A DNA stretch of 64,000 nucleotides from Sphingomonas naasensis (GCF_004792695.1 NZ_SRXU01000005.1:290955-354954); one strand, 5' to 3'; positions 39,813 to 49,554 are shown, numbered from the stretch's first letter. Made by a program: numbers and translations. Notes: generated by a model from the sequence alone, not told the origin.

Positions 39813-41381
39813 ATGACCGAACCCTTTTGGTGGCAGCACGGCGTCATCTATCAGATCTACCCGCGCTCGTTTCAGGATTCGAACGGCGACGGCATCGGTG
39901 ATCTCAAGGGCATCGAATCGCGCCTCGACGATCTCGTCGTGCTCGGCGTCGACGCGATCTGGATCTCGCCCATCTATCCCTCGCCGATGGCCGATTTCGG
40001 CTATGACGTCGCCGATTACACCGGGATCGACCCGCGCTTCGGCACGCTCGCGGACTTCGATTCGCTGCTCGAGGCCGCGCACGACCGCGGGCTCAAGCTC
40101 CTCCTCGATTTCGTCCCCAATCACAGCTCGGACCAGCACCCCTGGTTCGTCGAGAGCCGGTCGTCGCGCGACAATCCCAAGCGGGATTGGTATATCTGGC
40201 GCGACCCCGGCCCGGACAGCGGCCCGCCCAACAACTGGATCAGCGATTTCGGCGGCCCCGCATGGCAATGGGACGAAGCCACCGGCCAATATTATTACCA
40301 CGCCTTCCTCAAGGAGCAGCCCGACCTCAACTGGCGCAATCCCGAGCTGCGGCAGGCGATGCTCGACGTGCTGCGTTTCTGGTTCGATCGCGGCGTCGAC
40401 GGCTTCCGGATCGATGTGCTGTGGCACATGATCAAGCACGCCGACTTCCCCGACAATCCGGCCAACCCCGCCTACACGCCGGCGATGGGCGAGATGCACC
40501 GCGTCCTCCAGCTCCATTCGACCGACCAGCCCGAGGTGCACGGCATCGCCGCAAACATGCGCCGCGTCGCCGATCGCTATTCGGAGCGCGTGCTGGTTGG
40601 CGAGATCTATCTGCCGGTCGAGCGGCTGATGCACTATTATGGCCGCGGCGAGCCGGGCGTGCACCTGCCCTTCAACTTCCAGCTGATCGACGCGCCGTGG
40701 GATGCGCCCAGCCTCGCCAGGCTGATCGCGGACTATGAGGCGGCGCTGCCGCCGGGCGGCTGGCCCAATTGGGTGCTCGGCAATCACGATCGCCCGCGCG
40801 CCGCCACGCGCTTCGGCCCCGAACAGGCGCGTGTCGCGGCGACGCTGCTGCTGACCCTGCGCGGCACCCCGACCCTCTATTATGGCGACGAGATCGGCAT
40901 GGCCGATGTGACCATCCCCGCCGATCAGGTGCAGGACCCGCGCGAGCTGCGCGAGCCCGGCATCGGGCTGGGCCGCGATCCGGTCCGCACCCCGATGGCA
41001 TGGGATTCCAGCGCCAATGCCGGCTTCTCGGTCGGCACGCCGTGGCTGCCGCTTCACGATGATTGGCAGGTGCGCAATCTCGCCGCGCAGCGCGACGATC
41101 CGCGCTCGATGTGGCGGCTCCACCACGATCTGCTCGCGCTGCGCCGGAAGCACGCCGCCCTGTCGGTCGGTGACTGGCTGCCGATCGAATGCGCGGGCAA
41201 TCTTCTCGCCTATGAGCGTCACCACGAGGGCGAGCGGCTGCTCGTCGTGCTCAATCTCGGCGACCGGCCCGAGGCCTTCGCCATCCCCGAATGGGCGGAG
41301 GACCTGAACGTCCTGCTCACCACCGGCACCGGCGACGATCCCGCCATTCTCGGCCCGAACGAAGGCTATATTCTCGGATGA
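39813..41381 (+). CDS. GH13 alpha-glucosidase / amylase-family enzyme
   Basis: 522 aa. (beta/alpha)8 fold with QIYPRSFQDSNGDGIGDLKG, DFVPNHSSDQHPWF, nucleophile Asp201 in GFRIDV, acid/base Glu264 in VGEIYLP and Asp326 in NHDRPR. It resembles oligo-1,6-glucosidase/alpha-glucosidase/trehalose-type members of about 520-550 aa. No signal peptide, so cytoplasmic. Overlaps the GT4 gene as ATGA. Confidence 0.93.
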   Translation: MTEPFWWQHGVIYQIYPRSFQDSNGDGIGDLKGIESRLDDLVVLGVDAIWISPIYPSPMADFGYDVADYTGIDPRFGTLADFDSLLEAAHDRGLKLLLDFVPNHSSDQHPWFVESRSSRDNPKRDWYIWRDPGPDSGPPNNWISDFGGPAWQWDEATGQYYYHAFLKEQPDLNWRNPELRQAMLDVLRFWFDRGVDGFRIDVLWHMIKHADFPDNPANPAYTPAMGEMHRVLQLHSTDQPEVHGIAANMRRVADRYSERVLVGEIYLPVERLMHYYGRGEPGVHLPFNFQLIDAPWDAPSLARLIADYEAALPPGGWPNWVLGNHDRPRAATRFGPEQARVAATLLLTLRGTPTLYYGDEIGMADVTIPADQVQDPRELREPGIGLGRDPVRTPMAWDSSANAGFSVGTPWLPLHDDWQVRNLAAQRDDPRSMWRLHHDLLALRRKHAALSVGDWLPIECAGNLLAYERHHEGERLLVVLNLGDRPEAFAIPEWAEDLNVLLTTGTGDDPAILGPNEGYILG

Positions 41382-42382
41382 AGATCGCGATGCTGGCGCC
41401 GATCGCGTGGCGCACGCCGCCGCGGCACTACGGCCCATGGGAGCTCGTCACCAGCCTGCTCAGCGAGGCGCTGGTCGCGCGGGGAATCGAGGTTACCCTG
41501 TTCGCAACGCAGGATTCGGAGACCGCGGGCACGCTCGCCGGGGTGGTGCCACGCGGCTACGAGGAAGACCCGGGCATCGATGCCAAGGTCTGGGAATATC
41601 GTCACCTCAGCCATGTCTTCGCGCGCGCGGGCGAATTCGATCTGATCCACAATCAGGCCGATTTTCCCGCCCATGCCTTCGCGCCCCTGGTGGATACGCC
41701 GATGGTCACCACCATCCACGGCTTCTCCTCGGATCGTATCCTGCCGATGTACAAGCCCTTCGAGGATCGCATCCATTATGTCGCGATCAGCGAAGCCGAT
41801 CGGCACCCGTCGCTCCGCTACGCCGCGACGATCCACCACGGCATCCGGCTCAACGAATTCCCCTTCGACGCCGAGGGCAGCGACGATTTGCTCTTCTTCG
41901 GCCGCATGCACCCCGACAAGGGCGCCGCCGAGGCGATTCATGTCGCCCTCTCCACCGGCCGCCGGCTCGATCTCTACGGCATCGTCCAGGACCAGGGCTA
42001 TTTCGACCGCGAGGTGATGCCGCATGTCGATGGCGAGCAAATCCGCTATCTCGGCCCGGTCGGGGGCGAGGCGCGATTGCGCGCGCTCGGCAAGGCGCGC
42101 GCGCTGCTCCATCTGATCAATTTCGACGAGCCGTTCGGCCTGTCGGTGATCGAGGCGATGGCCTGCGGCACCCCGGTGATCGCGATTGATCGCGGATCGA
42201 TGCCCGAGCTGATCACGCCCGAGACCGGTATCCTGGTGCACTCGACCGGCGAGGCGATCGCCGCGCTTGCCGACGTAGAAGCGATCGACCGCGCCGCTTG
42301 CCGGCATCGGGTGGAAACACATTTCTCGGTCGAGGCGATGGCGGAGAAATATATCGCGCTCTACGCGGAGATACTCGCCTGA
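41378..42382 (+). CDS. Glycosyltransferase family 4
   Basis: 334 aa GT-B enzyme. N-terminal acceptor domain starts MKIAMLAPIAWRTPPRHYGP with the family's EL-VTSLLSEAL. The donor domain has FFGRMHPDKGAAEAI and the EX7E motif in NFDEPFGLSVIEAMACGTPV. It transfers a sugar from an activated donor; specificity unknown. Coupling to a GH13 enzyme and proximity to GH130 suggest synthesis and turnover of a gluco- or mannoside. Confidence 0.9.
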   Translation: MKIAMLAPIAWRTPPRHYGPWELVTSLLSEALVARGIEVTLFATQDSETAGTLAGVVPRGYEEDPGIDAKVWEYRHLSHVFARAGEFDLIHNQADFPAHAFAPLVDTPMVTTIHGFSSDRILPMYKPFEDRIHYVAISEADRHPSLRYAATIHHGIRLNEFPFDAEGSDDLLFFGRMHPDKGAAEAIHVALSTGRRLDLYGIVQDQGYFDREVMPHVDGEQIRYLGPVGGEARLRALGKARALLHLINFDEPFGLSVIEAMACGTPVIAIDRGSMPELITPETGILVHSTGEAIAALADVEAIDRAACRHRVETHFSVEAMAEKYIALYAEILA

Positions 42383-42407
42383 CGCTCCTGCGCCGCGCGA
42401 GACGGGT

Positions 42408-43406
42408 TCAGTCGTCCTCGTCCTCGAAGCCGACCAGCTCGAGCGCACGTGCCTTGATCTGGTGCAGCCGGCACCAATGGACCAGCGCGTCCTCACGGCC
42501 ATGCGTCACCCACACCTCGCGCGGCGCGAGCTCGCGGATCGTGGTGGTGAGCTCGTCCCAATCTGCATGATCGGAGAGGATCAGCGGCAGCTCGACATTG
42601 CGCTGCCGGGCGCGCTGGCGGACGCGCATCCAGCCCGACGCCATCGCGGTGATCGGATCGGGAAGGCGGCGCGACCAGCGGTCGTTGAGCGCGCCGGGCG
42701 GGCACAGGATGATCCGCCCCTCAAGCTCGCCCTTGGCCACACCGGTGGCGGGGCGCAGTTCGCCGAGATCGACGCCTTTCTCGACATAGAGATCGCAAAG
42801 CCGTTGCAGGGCGCCATGGATGTAGATCGGATCGTCGAACCCCATCACCCGCAGCTCGCTGATCACCCGCTGCGCCTTGCCCAGCGCATAGGCGCCGACC
42901 AGCACGCAGCGGCCGGGGTTAGCGCGCAATGCAGTGAGCAATTTGTCGAGCTCGTCATGCGTTTCGGGATGGCGGAACACTGGCAGTCCGAAGGTCGCCT
43001 CGGTGACGAAGATGTCGCACGGCACCGGCTGGAAGGCTGCGCAGGTGGGGTCCTCGCGGCGCTTGTAGTCGCCCGATACGACGATGCGCTCGCCGCGATG
43101 CTCGAGGACGATCTGCGCCGAGCCGAGGACATGGCCGGCGGGGACGAAGCCGATATCGACATGGCCCATCCGCAATGTCTCGCCATAGGCGATTGGCGTG
43201 CCGTTCTGCGGACCATAGCGGCATTCCATGATCGCCAGCGTCTCGGGCGTCGCCCAGACCTGGCCGTGCCCGCCGCGGGCGTGATCGGCATGGCCGTGCG
43301 TGATCAGCGCGCGCGGGACCGGCTGCGAGGGATCGACCCACGCATCGGCGGCGGGAATGTAGATGCCGGTGGGGTGCGGTTCGATCCAGTCGCCGAGCTT
43401 GGCCAT
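42408..43406 (-). CDS. Ligase-associated DNA damage response exonuclease (MBL/beta-CASP)
   Basis: 332 aa from MAKLGDWIEPHPTG. Metal-binding motif THGHADHARGG (HxHxDH, residues about 37-47), VPAGHVLGSAQ, SGDYKRREDPTC and the beta-CASP histidine region LSDHADWDEL. Sequence style fits the TIGR04122 group, which is linked to a bacterial ATP-dependent DNA ligase and a DEXH helicase. The helicase is divergent at 43454; no ligase lies in this window. Confidence 0.9.
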   Translation of the reverse strand: MAKLGDWIEPHPTGIYIPAADAWVDPSQPVPRALITHGHADHARGGHGQVWATPETLAIMECRYGPQNGTPIAYGETLRMGHVDIGFVPAGHVLGSAQIVLEHRGERIVVSGDYKRREDPTCAAFQPVPCDIFVTEATFGLPVFRHPETHDELDKLLTALRANPGRCVLVGAYALGKAQRVISELRVMGFDDPIYIHGALQRLCDLYVEKGVDLGELRPATGVAKGELEGRIILCPPGALNDRWSRRLPDPITAMASGWMRVRQRARQRNVELPLILSDHADWDELTTTIRELAPREVWVTHGREDALVHWCRLHQIKARALELVGFEDEDD

Positions 43407-43453
43407 CGTGACTATATGGTTGGGATGGCCCCCGGTTCCCACCCGCTCGACAA

Positions 43454-45862
43454 GTGACCGAGCTGCCCCGACCCCTGACCGATTGGTTCGCCGCGCGCGG
43501 CTGGCGGCCACGGCGGCACCAGCTCGAGATGCTCGACGCCGCGCGTGCCGGCGCGGACGCATTGCTCGTCGCCGCCACCGGCGCGGGCAAGACGCTGGCG
43601 GGCTTCCTGCCCACGCTCGCCGAGCTGATCGAAGCGCCGACACAGGGGCTGCACACGCTCTATATCTCGCCGTTGAAAGCGCTCGCGGTCGATGTGCAAC
43701 GCAATCTGCTCACGCCGATCGAGGAGATGGGCGTATCGATCCGGGTCGAGACGCGCACCGGCGACACGCCGCATGAGAAGAAAGTCCGCCAGCGCGCCCG
43801 GCCGCCCGAGATTCTGCTCACCACCCCCGAATCGCTGAGTCTGTTGCTGTCCTACGAAGACAGCCTGACGATGTTCGCCGGGCTCCGGACGATCGTGATC
43901 GACGAGGTCCACGCCTTCGCCACCGGCAAGCGTGGCGATCTGCTCGCGCTGGCGATCGCGCGGCTCACGCGGCTCGCTCCCGGCATGCGCCGGGTCGCGC
44001 TGTCGGCGACGGTGGCCGATCCCGACGGCTATCGCGCGTGGCTGGCGCCCGATGGCGATATCGACCAGGTAAGGCTGGTGCAGGGCGAGGCGGGCGCCGA
44101 TCCCGACATCGCGATCCTGCTTCCCGAAGGCCGCGTGCCCTGGGCGGGGCATTCGGGAGTCTATGCGATCCCGCAGGTGATGGCCGAGATTGAGACTCAC
44201 CGAACCACGATCGTGTTCTGCAACACGCGCGGGCTCGCCGAGCTGGTCTTCCAGAATCTCTGGAAGGTCAACGAGCTCAAGCTGCCGATCGCGGTGCATC
44301 ATGGCAGCCTGAGCCTCGAGGCGCGGCGGCGCGCCGAGCAGGCGATGGCCGACGGCAAGCTGCGCGCATTGGTGGCCACCGCGAGCCTCGACCTTGGCGT
44401 CGACTGGGGCGATGTCGACTGCGTGATCCAGATGGGCGCCCCAAAGGGCTCGTCGCGGCTGCTCCAGCGGATCGGCCGCGCCAATCACCGATTGGACGAA
44501 TCGAGCGAGGCGGTACTCGTGCCGGGCAATCGCTTCGAATATCTCGAAGCGCGCGCCGCGCTCGACGCGGTCGAGCAGGGCGAGCTCGATCCGGACATCT
44601 TCCGCCCCGGCGCGCTCGATGTGCTCGCGCAGCACATCATGGCCTGCGCCTGCGCCGCGCCGTTCGATGCTGCAGCGATGCTGCACGAAATTCGCGGCGC
44701 GCTGCCCTATTCGGCGCTCGATCAGGAGACGTTCGAGCGCGTCCTGAACTTCATCGCCGATGGCGGCTATGCGCTGCGCGCCTATGACAAGTTCAAGCGA
44801 CTGACCAAGGGTCAGGACGGGCTGTGGCGCGTTACCAAGCCCGCCTTCGTTGCGCAGCATCGGCTCAATGCCGGGATCATCGTCGAGGCGCCGATGCTCG
44901 ACGTGCGCTTCAAGAACGGCCGCAAGCTCGGCAAGGTCGAGGAGGCGTTCGGATCGTCGCTCGCGCCTGGCGATACTTTCTTCTTCGCCGGACTCAGTCT
45001 CGAGGTCGAGCGCGTCGAGCTCACCGATCTGATCGTCCGGGCGAGCAGCAAGCAGGCGCGCTACGTCTCGTACATGGGCGCGCGGCTGGCGATCACCTCG
45101 ACGCTGGCCGATCGCGTGCGCGTGTTTCTCGCCGACCGCAGCCAATGGGCGCGCTTCCCCGATGACGTCCGCGAATGGCTCGAGGTGCAGGCGCGGCGCT
45201 CGGCGCTGCCCGCCCCCGCACAGCTGCTCGTCGAGACCTTCCCGCACGAGGGCAAGCACCACATGGTTGCGTACAGCTTCGAGGGCTGGAACGCGCACCA
45301 GTCGCTCGGCATGCTGATCACCCGGCGGATGGAGGCGATGGGACTGAAGCCGCTGGGCTTCGTCGCCAACGATTATGCGCTGGCAGTCTACGGTCTCGAG
45401 AAGATCGAGGATCCGGCGGCGTTGTTCTCGCCCGACATCCTCGAGCACGAGTTCGTCGACTGGGTGCAGCAATCGGCGCTGCTCAAACGGGCATTTCGCG
45501 AAGTCGCGATCATCGGCGGGCTGGTCGAGCGTCAGCATCCGGGAAAGAAGAAGAGCGGGCGGCAGGTCACCTTCTCGACCGATCTGATCTATGACGTGCT
45601 CCGCAAATACGAGCCCGACCATCTGCTGCTCAAGGCGGCCTGGGCCGATGCCCGTGCGCGGATGACCGATGTCGGCAGGCTCGCGCATCTGCTCGACACC
45701 GCCGCCGACACGATGCTGCACATGGACCTGCCGCGGGTGAGCCCGATGGCGGTGCCGGTGCTGATCATGATCGGGCGCGAGCGCACCCCGCAGGGCAGCG
45801 GCGAGGATGCGCTGCTGATCGAGGCCGAAGGTATCGCGGCGGAGGCGATGCGGCTCGATTGA
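43454..45862 (+). CDS. Ligase-associated DNA damage response DEXH-box helicase (Lhr-like)
   Basis: 802 aa from a GTG at 43454. SF2 motifs: Walker A AATGAGKTLAGFLP, DEVH in IVIDEVHAFATGKRGD, SAT in ALSATVADPDG, motif VI LLQRIGRANHRLDE. The C-terminal part has the Lhr-type winged-helix region. Belongs with TIGR04121 proteins that accompany the exonuclease and a DNA ligase in repair cassettes. Only 47 bases separate it from the divergent exonuclease start. Confidence 0.92.
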   Translation: MTELPRPLTDWFAARGWRPRRHQLEMLDAARAGADALLVAATGAGKTLAGFLPTLAELIEAPTQGLHTLYISPLKALAVDVQRNLLTPIEEMGVSIRVETRTGDTPHEKKVRQRARPPEILLTTPESLSLLLSYEDSLTMFAGLRTIVIDEVHAFATGKRGDLLALAIARLTRLAPGMRRVALSATVADPDGYRAWLAPDGDIDQVRLVQGEAGADPDIAILLPEGRVPWAGHSGVYAIPQVMAEIETHRTTIVFCNTRGLAELVFQNLWKVNELKLPIAVHHGSLSLEARRRAEQAMADGKLRALVATASLDLGVDWGDVDCVIQMGAPKGSSRLLQRIGRANHRLDESSEAVLVPGNRFEYLEARAALDAVEQGELDPDIFRPGALDVLAQHIMACACAAPFDAAAMLHEIRGALPYSALDQETFERVLNFIADGGYALRAYDKFKRLTKGQDGLWRVTKPAFVAQHRLNAGIIVEAPMLDVRFKNGRKLGKVEEAFGSSLAPGDTFFFAGLSLEVERVELTDLIVRASSKQARYVSYMGARLAITSTLADRVRVFLADRSQWARFPDDVREWLEVQARRSALPAPAQLLVETFPHEGKHHMVAYSFEGWNAHQSLGMLITRRMEAMGLKPLGFVANDYALAVYGLEKIEDPAALFSPDILEHEFVDWVQQSALLKRAFREVAIIGGLVERQHPGKKKSGRQVTFSTDLIYDVLRKYEPDHLLLKAAWADARARMTDVGRLAHLLDTAADTMLHMDLPRVSPMAVPVLIMIGRERTPQGSGEDALLIEAEGIAAEAMRLD

Positions 45863-45903
45863 TTTCGATTGCTGCGCAACATGCGCAGGTATATTGCTAT
45901 TTC

Positions 45904-46908
45904 ATGTCTGGAGTTCTCTACCCGCTCCTGCTTCTCTCCCTGCCGATCGAGCCTTCCGGCAGCACGCCACCCGCACCCGCACAGGACCCCGAGCTGATCA
46001 GCACCGAATCGGTGATGGAGGCGACGTTGCTGACCCTGGGCGAACTCGACAAACGCCTGACCGTGCCGGTCGCGGTCAACGAGCGCGGGCCGTATAATTT
46101 CATCATCGACACCGGCGCGGAACGCACCGTGGTCTCGCGCGAGCTCGCCAGCACGCTCAAGCTCAATGCGGGGCGGCCGGTGACCTTGCTGTCGATGACC
46201 GGGCGCAGCCAGGTCGACACGGTGCTCGTGCCCGATCTGATGATCAAATCGATCGGCGTGCAGCATAGCGTGATCGCTCCCAAGCTCGAGGCGCGCAATC
46301 TCGGCGCGATCGGGCTGCTCGGCATCGATACGCTGCGCGATCATCAGGTCTCGATCGATTTCGACAGCGGCACGATGGAGGTCCGCAAGAGCGAGCGGAA
46401 GCCCAGGATGCGCCGCGCGGCGAAGGACGAGATCGTCGTGACCGCGAAGAGCGTGTTCGGCCAGCTCATCGTCACTGACGCCTATTACGGCAATACGCGC
46501 ATCCAGGTCGTGCTCGACACCGGCAGCCAGGTCAGCATGGGCAACAGCGCGCTGCGCAAGCGCGTCGCCCGCAGCCGCAAGACCCAGCCGATCGAGCTCA
46601 CCGACGTGACCGGCGACAAGACCATCGCCGACTATACCACCGTCCCCAATATCAAGGTCGGCGAGGTGCTGTTCGGATCGATGCCGGTGGCGTTCGCCGA
46701 TGTCGCGCCGTTCGAGCGCTTCGGGCTCACCGATCGGCCCGCGCTCCTGCTCGGCATGGACGCGCTGCGCAGTTTCCGTCGGGTCGATATCGATTTCCCG
46801 AACCGGCTGGTTCGCTTCAGGATGCCCAAGAACACGCCCTCGCGGCTGCAGGAATATCGCTCGCCCACCACCGGCGTGGGTGGTTATTCGTCGAACCGGA
46901 CTCTCTGA
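45904..46908 (+). CDS. Retropepsin-like aspartic protease with two lobes
   Basis: 334 aa from ATG 45904 (MSGVLYPLLLLSLPIEPSG, signal). Two aspartyl-protease motifs in one chain: FIIDTGAERTVVS (Asp69) and VVLDTGSQVSMGN (Asp205), each followed by a retropepsin-like beta pattern with a late GLLGIDTL or LLGMDALRS. So it is a tandem retropepsin fold rather than one needing dimerisation. Exported, probably periplasmic. It starts 41 bases after the helicase stop. Confidence 0.85.
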   Translation: MSGVLYPLLLLSLPIEPSGSTPPAPAQDPELISTESVMEATLLTLGELDKRLTVPVAVNERGPYNFIIDTGAERTVVSRELASTLKLNAGRPVTLLSMTGRSQVDTVLVPDLMIKSIGVQHSVIAPKLEARNLGAIGLLGIDTLRDHQVSIDFDSGTMEVRKSERKPRMRRAAKDEIVVTAKSVFGQLIVTDAYYGNTRIQVVLDTGSQVSMGNSALRKRVARSRKTQPIELTDVTGDKTIADYTTVPNIKVGEVLFGSMPVAFADVAPFERFGLTDRPALLLGMDALRSFRRVDIDFPNRLVRFRMPKNTPSRLQEYRSPTTGVGGYSSNRTL

Positions 46909-46951
46909 CCGCTTATTGACTTGCGCGCGCGTGGGCTGCTTGGCTCCGCGC

Positions 46952-48385
46952 ATGACCCGTCTGTCCCGCTCCGCGCTCGCCACGCTTCCCGGCACCGTCG
47001 CCCGGCCTCGTCACGCCCTCGAGGCGGTGCGCACCGGCATCGTCCATTTCGGCCCGGGGGCGTTCCACCGGGCGCACCAGGCGGCCTATGTCGACCGGCT
47101 GCTCGATGCGGACCCGCGCTGGGGAATCGCCGCGGTCTCGCTGCGCAGCGGCGGCACCACCGACGCGCTCAAGGCGCAGGACGGGCTCTACACGCTGGCG
47201 GTGATCGATCGCGATCCATCGATGCGCATCATCGCCGCGCATTCGGACGCGATCGGGCCGGGCGAAGGCGCGCGGCTTCGCAAGCTCCTCGCCGATCCGA
47301 CCGTGCGCATCGCAACCAGCACGGTGACCGAAAAGGGCTATTGCCTCGCCGGCGACGGCAGCCTCGACTTCGCGCATCCCGACATCGTCCACGACCTTGG
47401 CAATCCCGCCGAGCCGGCGAGCCTGATCGGCTGGATCGTCGCCGGGCTCGGCGATCGTCACGCGGCGGGCACCGCACCCTTCGCGATGCTCTGCTGCGAC
47501 AACATGACCGGCAACGGCGCCAAGCTCCGCGCCGCCTGCCTCGCCTTCGCGCGCGAACGCGATCCCGGGCTCGCCGACTGGATGGCGGGTGAGGTCGCCT
47601 TCCCCGATTCGATGGTCGATTCGATCACCCCGGCGAGCGATGCGGCGTTCCTCGCCAAGGTCCAGCAAGCGCTGGGTGTCGAGGATCAGGCGGCGGTGCA
47701 GCGTGAAAGCTTCACCCAATGGGTGTTGCAGCGTTTCGACATGCTCGACGGACCCGACTTCGCCTCTGTCGGCGTGACGCTGACCAGCGACGTTCGCGGC
47801 TATGAGCAAGCCAAGCTGCGCATCCTCAACGGGACGCATTCGACTCTGGCCTATGTCGGCCTCGCGCGCGGCCACGAGACGGTGTTCGAGGCGATGTCCG
47901 ATGGCGCGCTCGAAGGCTTCGTCACGCGCCTCGCGCATCAGGACATCGCCGCGTCGCTGGGGCCGGTCGAGGGGCTCGACGTCGCCGGCTATGTCGATGC
48001 AGTGCTGAACCGTTTCCGCAACCCGGCGATCCGGCATCTCCTGGCGCAGATCGCGTGGGACGGATCGCAGAAGCTGCCCTATCGCCTGCTCGACACCGCG
48101 CGCGCGGCGCTCGACGCCGGGCGCGGCATCGAGCGGCTGGCGGTGCCGGTGGCGGCGTGGATCGCGTTTCTGCGGCGCAAGGCCGAAGCCGGTGAGACGA
48201 TCACCGATCCGATGGCCGAGGCGCTCGCCACGGCGGCGACCAGCGCCAATCCGGTAACCGCGATGCTCGGAGTCGAGCCGGTGTTCGGCGCGCGGCTCGG
48301 GCAGGACGAGCGCTTTCGCGCGGCAGTGCGCGAGGCGTTCCAGCATTTCGCGCAGGGCGACATCGCGCCGCTGCTTTCGCGCTGA
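46952..48385 (+). CDS. Mannitol dehydrogenase-family oxidoreductase (fructuronate reductase-like)
   Basis: 477 aa. N-terminal Rossmann domain GIVHFGPGAFHRAHQAAYVD, then the long-chain polyol dehydrogenase region with CCDNMTGNGAKLR, PDSMVDSITP, and LRILNGTHSTLAYVG (the Lys/Asn active-site helix is typical). Substrates of the family include mannitol, fructuronate, tagaturonate and arabinitol; the specific one is not certain. NAD(P)-dependent, cytoplasmic. Confidence 0.9.
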   Translation: MTRLSRSALATLPGTVARPRHALEAVRTGIVHFGPGAFHRAHQAAYVDRLLDADPRWGIAAVSLRSGGTTDALKAQDGLYTLAVIDRDPSMRIIAAHSDAIGPGEGARLRKLLADPTVRIATSTVTEKGYCLAGDGSLDFAHPDIVHDLGNPAEPASLIGWIVAGLGDRHAAGTAPFAMLCCDNMTGNGAKLRAACLAFARERDPGLADWMAGEVAFPDSMVDSITPASDAAFLAKVQQALGVEDQAAVQRESFTQWVLQRFDMLDGPDFASVGVTLTSDVRGYEQAKLRILNGTHSTLAYVGLARGHETVFEAMSDGALEGFVTRLAHQDIAASLGPVEGLDVAGYVDAVLNRFRNPAIRHLLAQIAWDGSQKLPYRLLDTARAALDAGRGIERLAVPVAAWIAFLRRKAEAGETITDPMAEALATAATSANPVTAMLGVEPVFGARLGQDERFRAAVREAFQHFAQGDIAPLLSR

Positions 48386-48404
48386 CTTGCGGCGCCCCCC
48401 AAGG

Positions 48405-49499
48405 CTAGAGCGGCCGCGGTCCCTCCGCGCCCAGCACGTGCGTACAGAGCTGCGCCTCGGGCGTGTCGTCGTCCTCGAGCGCGGCGACGGTGACCCAGCC
48501 CTCGGCGCGCAGCCTCGCGCCGGCATCGGCGGGGGTGCCGAACGGCAGGAACAGTCGGCGACGCTCGCGCGGGCCCAGCCCGGCGTCGAGAATCGGATCG
48601 GCGAACAGCGAGAAGCCGACCGCGGGCTCCTCGCGGCCATCGCCATGGAGGATGGTGTAGGTGCCGCCGCGGCCGATCTCGCCGCGCGCGCCCGCGGCGA
48701 AGATCGAGAAGCCGAGCCAGCTCTGATATTCGAAGCCGTGGCGCTCGGTCGGGTCGAGGGTCAGCGCTACCTTGCCGTCGATGCTCGCGGCGATCCGGGC
48801 GAGCCCGTCGAGCCGGCTCGCCAGCGCGTTGCCGGCATCGATTGCGCGCAGCCGCGCCATCGCAGCGTCGAAGGGTCCTGCCGCCTCGATCAGCGGTAGC
48901 CAGCGCGGATCGATTGCGGCAACGCCGCCGGCATCCTTGGCGTCGAGCCGATCGCGCAGCGTGTGGAGCGTCGCCGGCTCGAGATCGGCGGCGAGCGTAT
49001 CGGCGAGATCGGGCAGGGTGAAGTCGATCGCGATGCCGGTCACCCCGGCGGCCCGCAGCGCCTCGATCGCCACACCGACCACTTCGATCGCCGCGGCGAC
49101 CGTGTCGAGCCCGATCAGCTCGGCGCCGATCTGGCGCATCGCGCGCTGTGGATTGAGCTCGGAAGCGCTGAGCTTGACCACCGGGCCGGCATAGGAAAGC
49201 CGCACCGGCCGGGGGTGATGGCCCATGCGGGTGACCGCGATGCGGCCGACCTGCGCGGTGAGGTCGGGGCGGATCGCGAGGGTGCGCTGCGAGACCGGAT
49301 CGACGAAACGCACCGCGTCGCGGACGCCACCCGCCTTGAGCCGCGAGGCGAGCTCGTCGGCGAATTCGGCGAGCGGCGGATCGACCTGCTCATAGCCATA
49401 AAGCCGCGCCACGCCGAGCACGCGCGCCTCCAGCCCCGCCGCCGCATCGGCGGCGGGCGGCAGGCGGTCGTGAAACCCCTCGGGAAGAAGGCCGGTCAT
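48405..49499 (-). CDS. hisZ: ATP phosphoribosyltransferase regulatory subunit HisZ
   Basis: 364 aa class II tRNA synthetase-like paralogue: LLPEGFHDRLPPAADAAAGL at the N-terminus, FVDPVSQRTLAIRPDLTAQVGR (motif 2-like), and GRGGTYTILHGDGREEPAVG near 295. It lacks the aminoacylation motifs of HisRS and works with short-form HisG in histidine synthesis. Follows serA with a 55-base gap containing a hairpin. Confidence 0.92.
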   Translation of the reverse strand: MTGLLPEGFHDRLPPAADAAAGLEARVLGVARLYGYEQVDPPLAEFADELASRLKAGGVRDAVRFVDPVSQRTLAIRPDLTAQVGRIAVTRMGHHPRPVRLSYAGPVVKLSASELNPQRAMRQIGAELIGLDTVAAAIEVVGVAIEALRAAGVTGIAIDFTLPDLADTLAADLEPATLHTLRDRLDAKDAGGVAAIDPRWLPLIEAAGPFDAAMARLRAIDAGNALASRLDGLARIAASIDGKVALTLDPTERHGFEYQSWLGFSIFAAGARGEIGRGGTYTILHGDGREEPAVGFSLFADPILDAGLGPRERRRLFLPFGTPADAGARLRAEGWVTVAALEDDDTPEAQLCTHVLGAEGPRPL

Positions 49500-49519
49500 T
49501 ACGCCCCCCTAGAGCAATT

Positions 49520-49547
49520 CGTCATCCCGGCGAAAGCCGGGATGACG
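49520..49547. repeat. Perfect hairpin between serA and hisZ
   Basis: CGTCATCCCGGC and GCCGGGATGACG flank a GAAA tetraloop, a perfect 12-bp stem. It shares the GTCATCCCGG edge with intergenic repeats elsewhere in the window. No U-run on the minus strand, so probably an mRNA-stabilising or REP element rather than a terminator. Confidence 0.8.
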
Positions 49548-49554
49548 AATGCGG

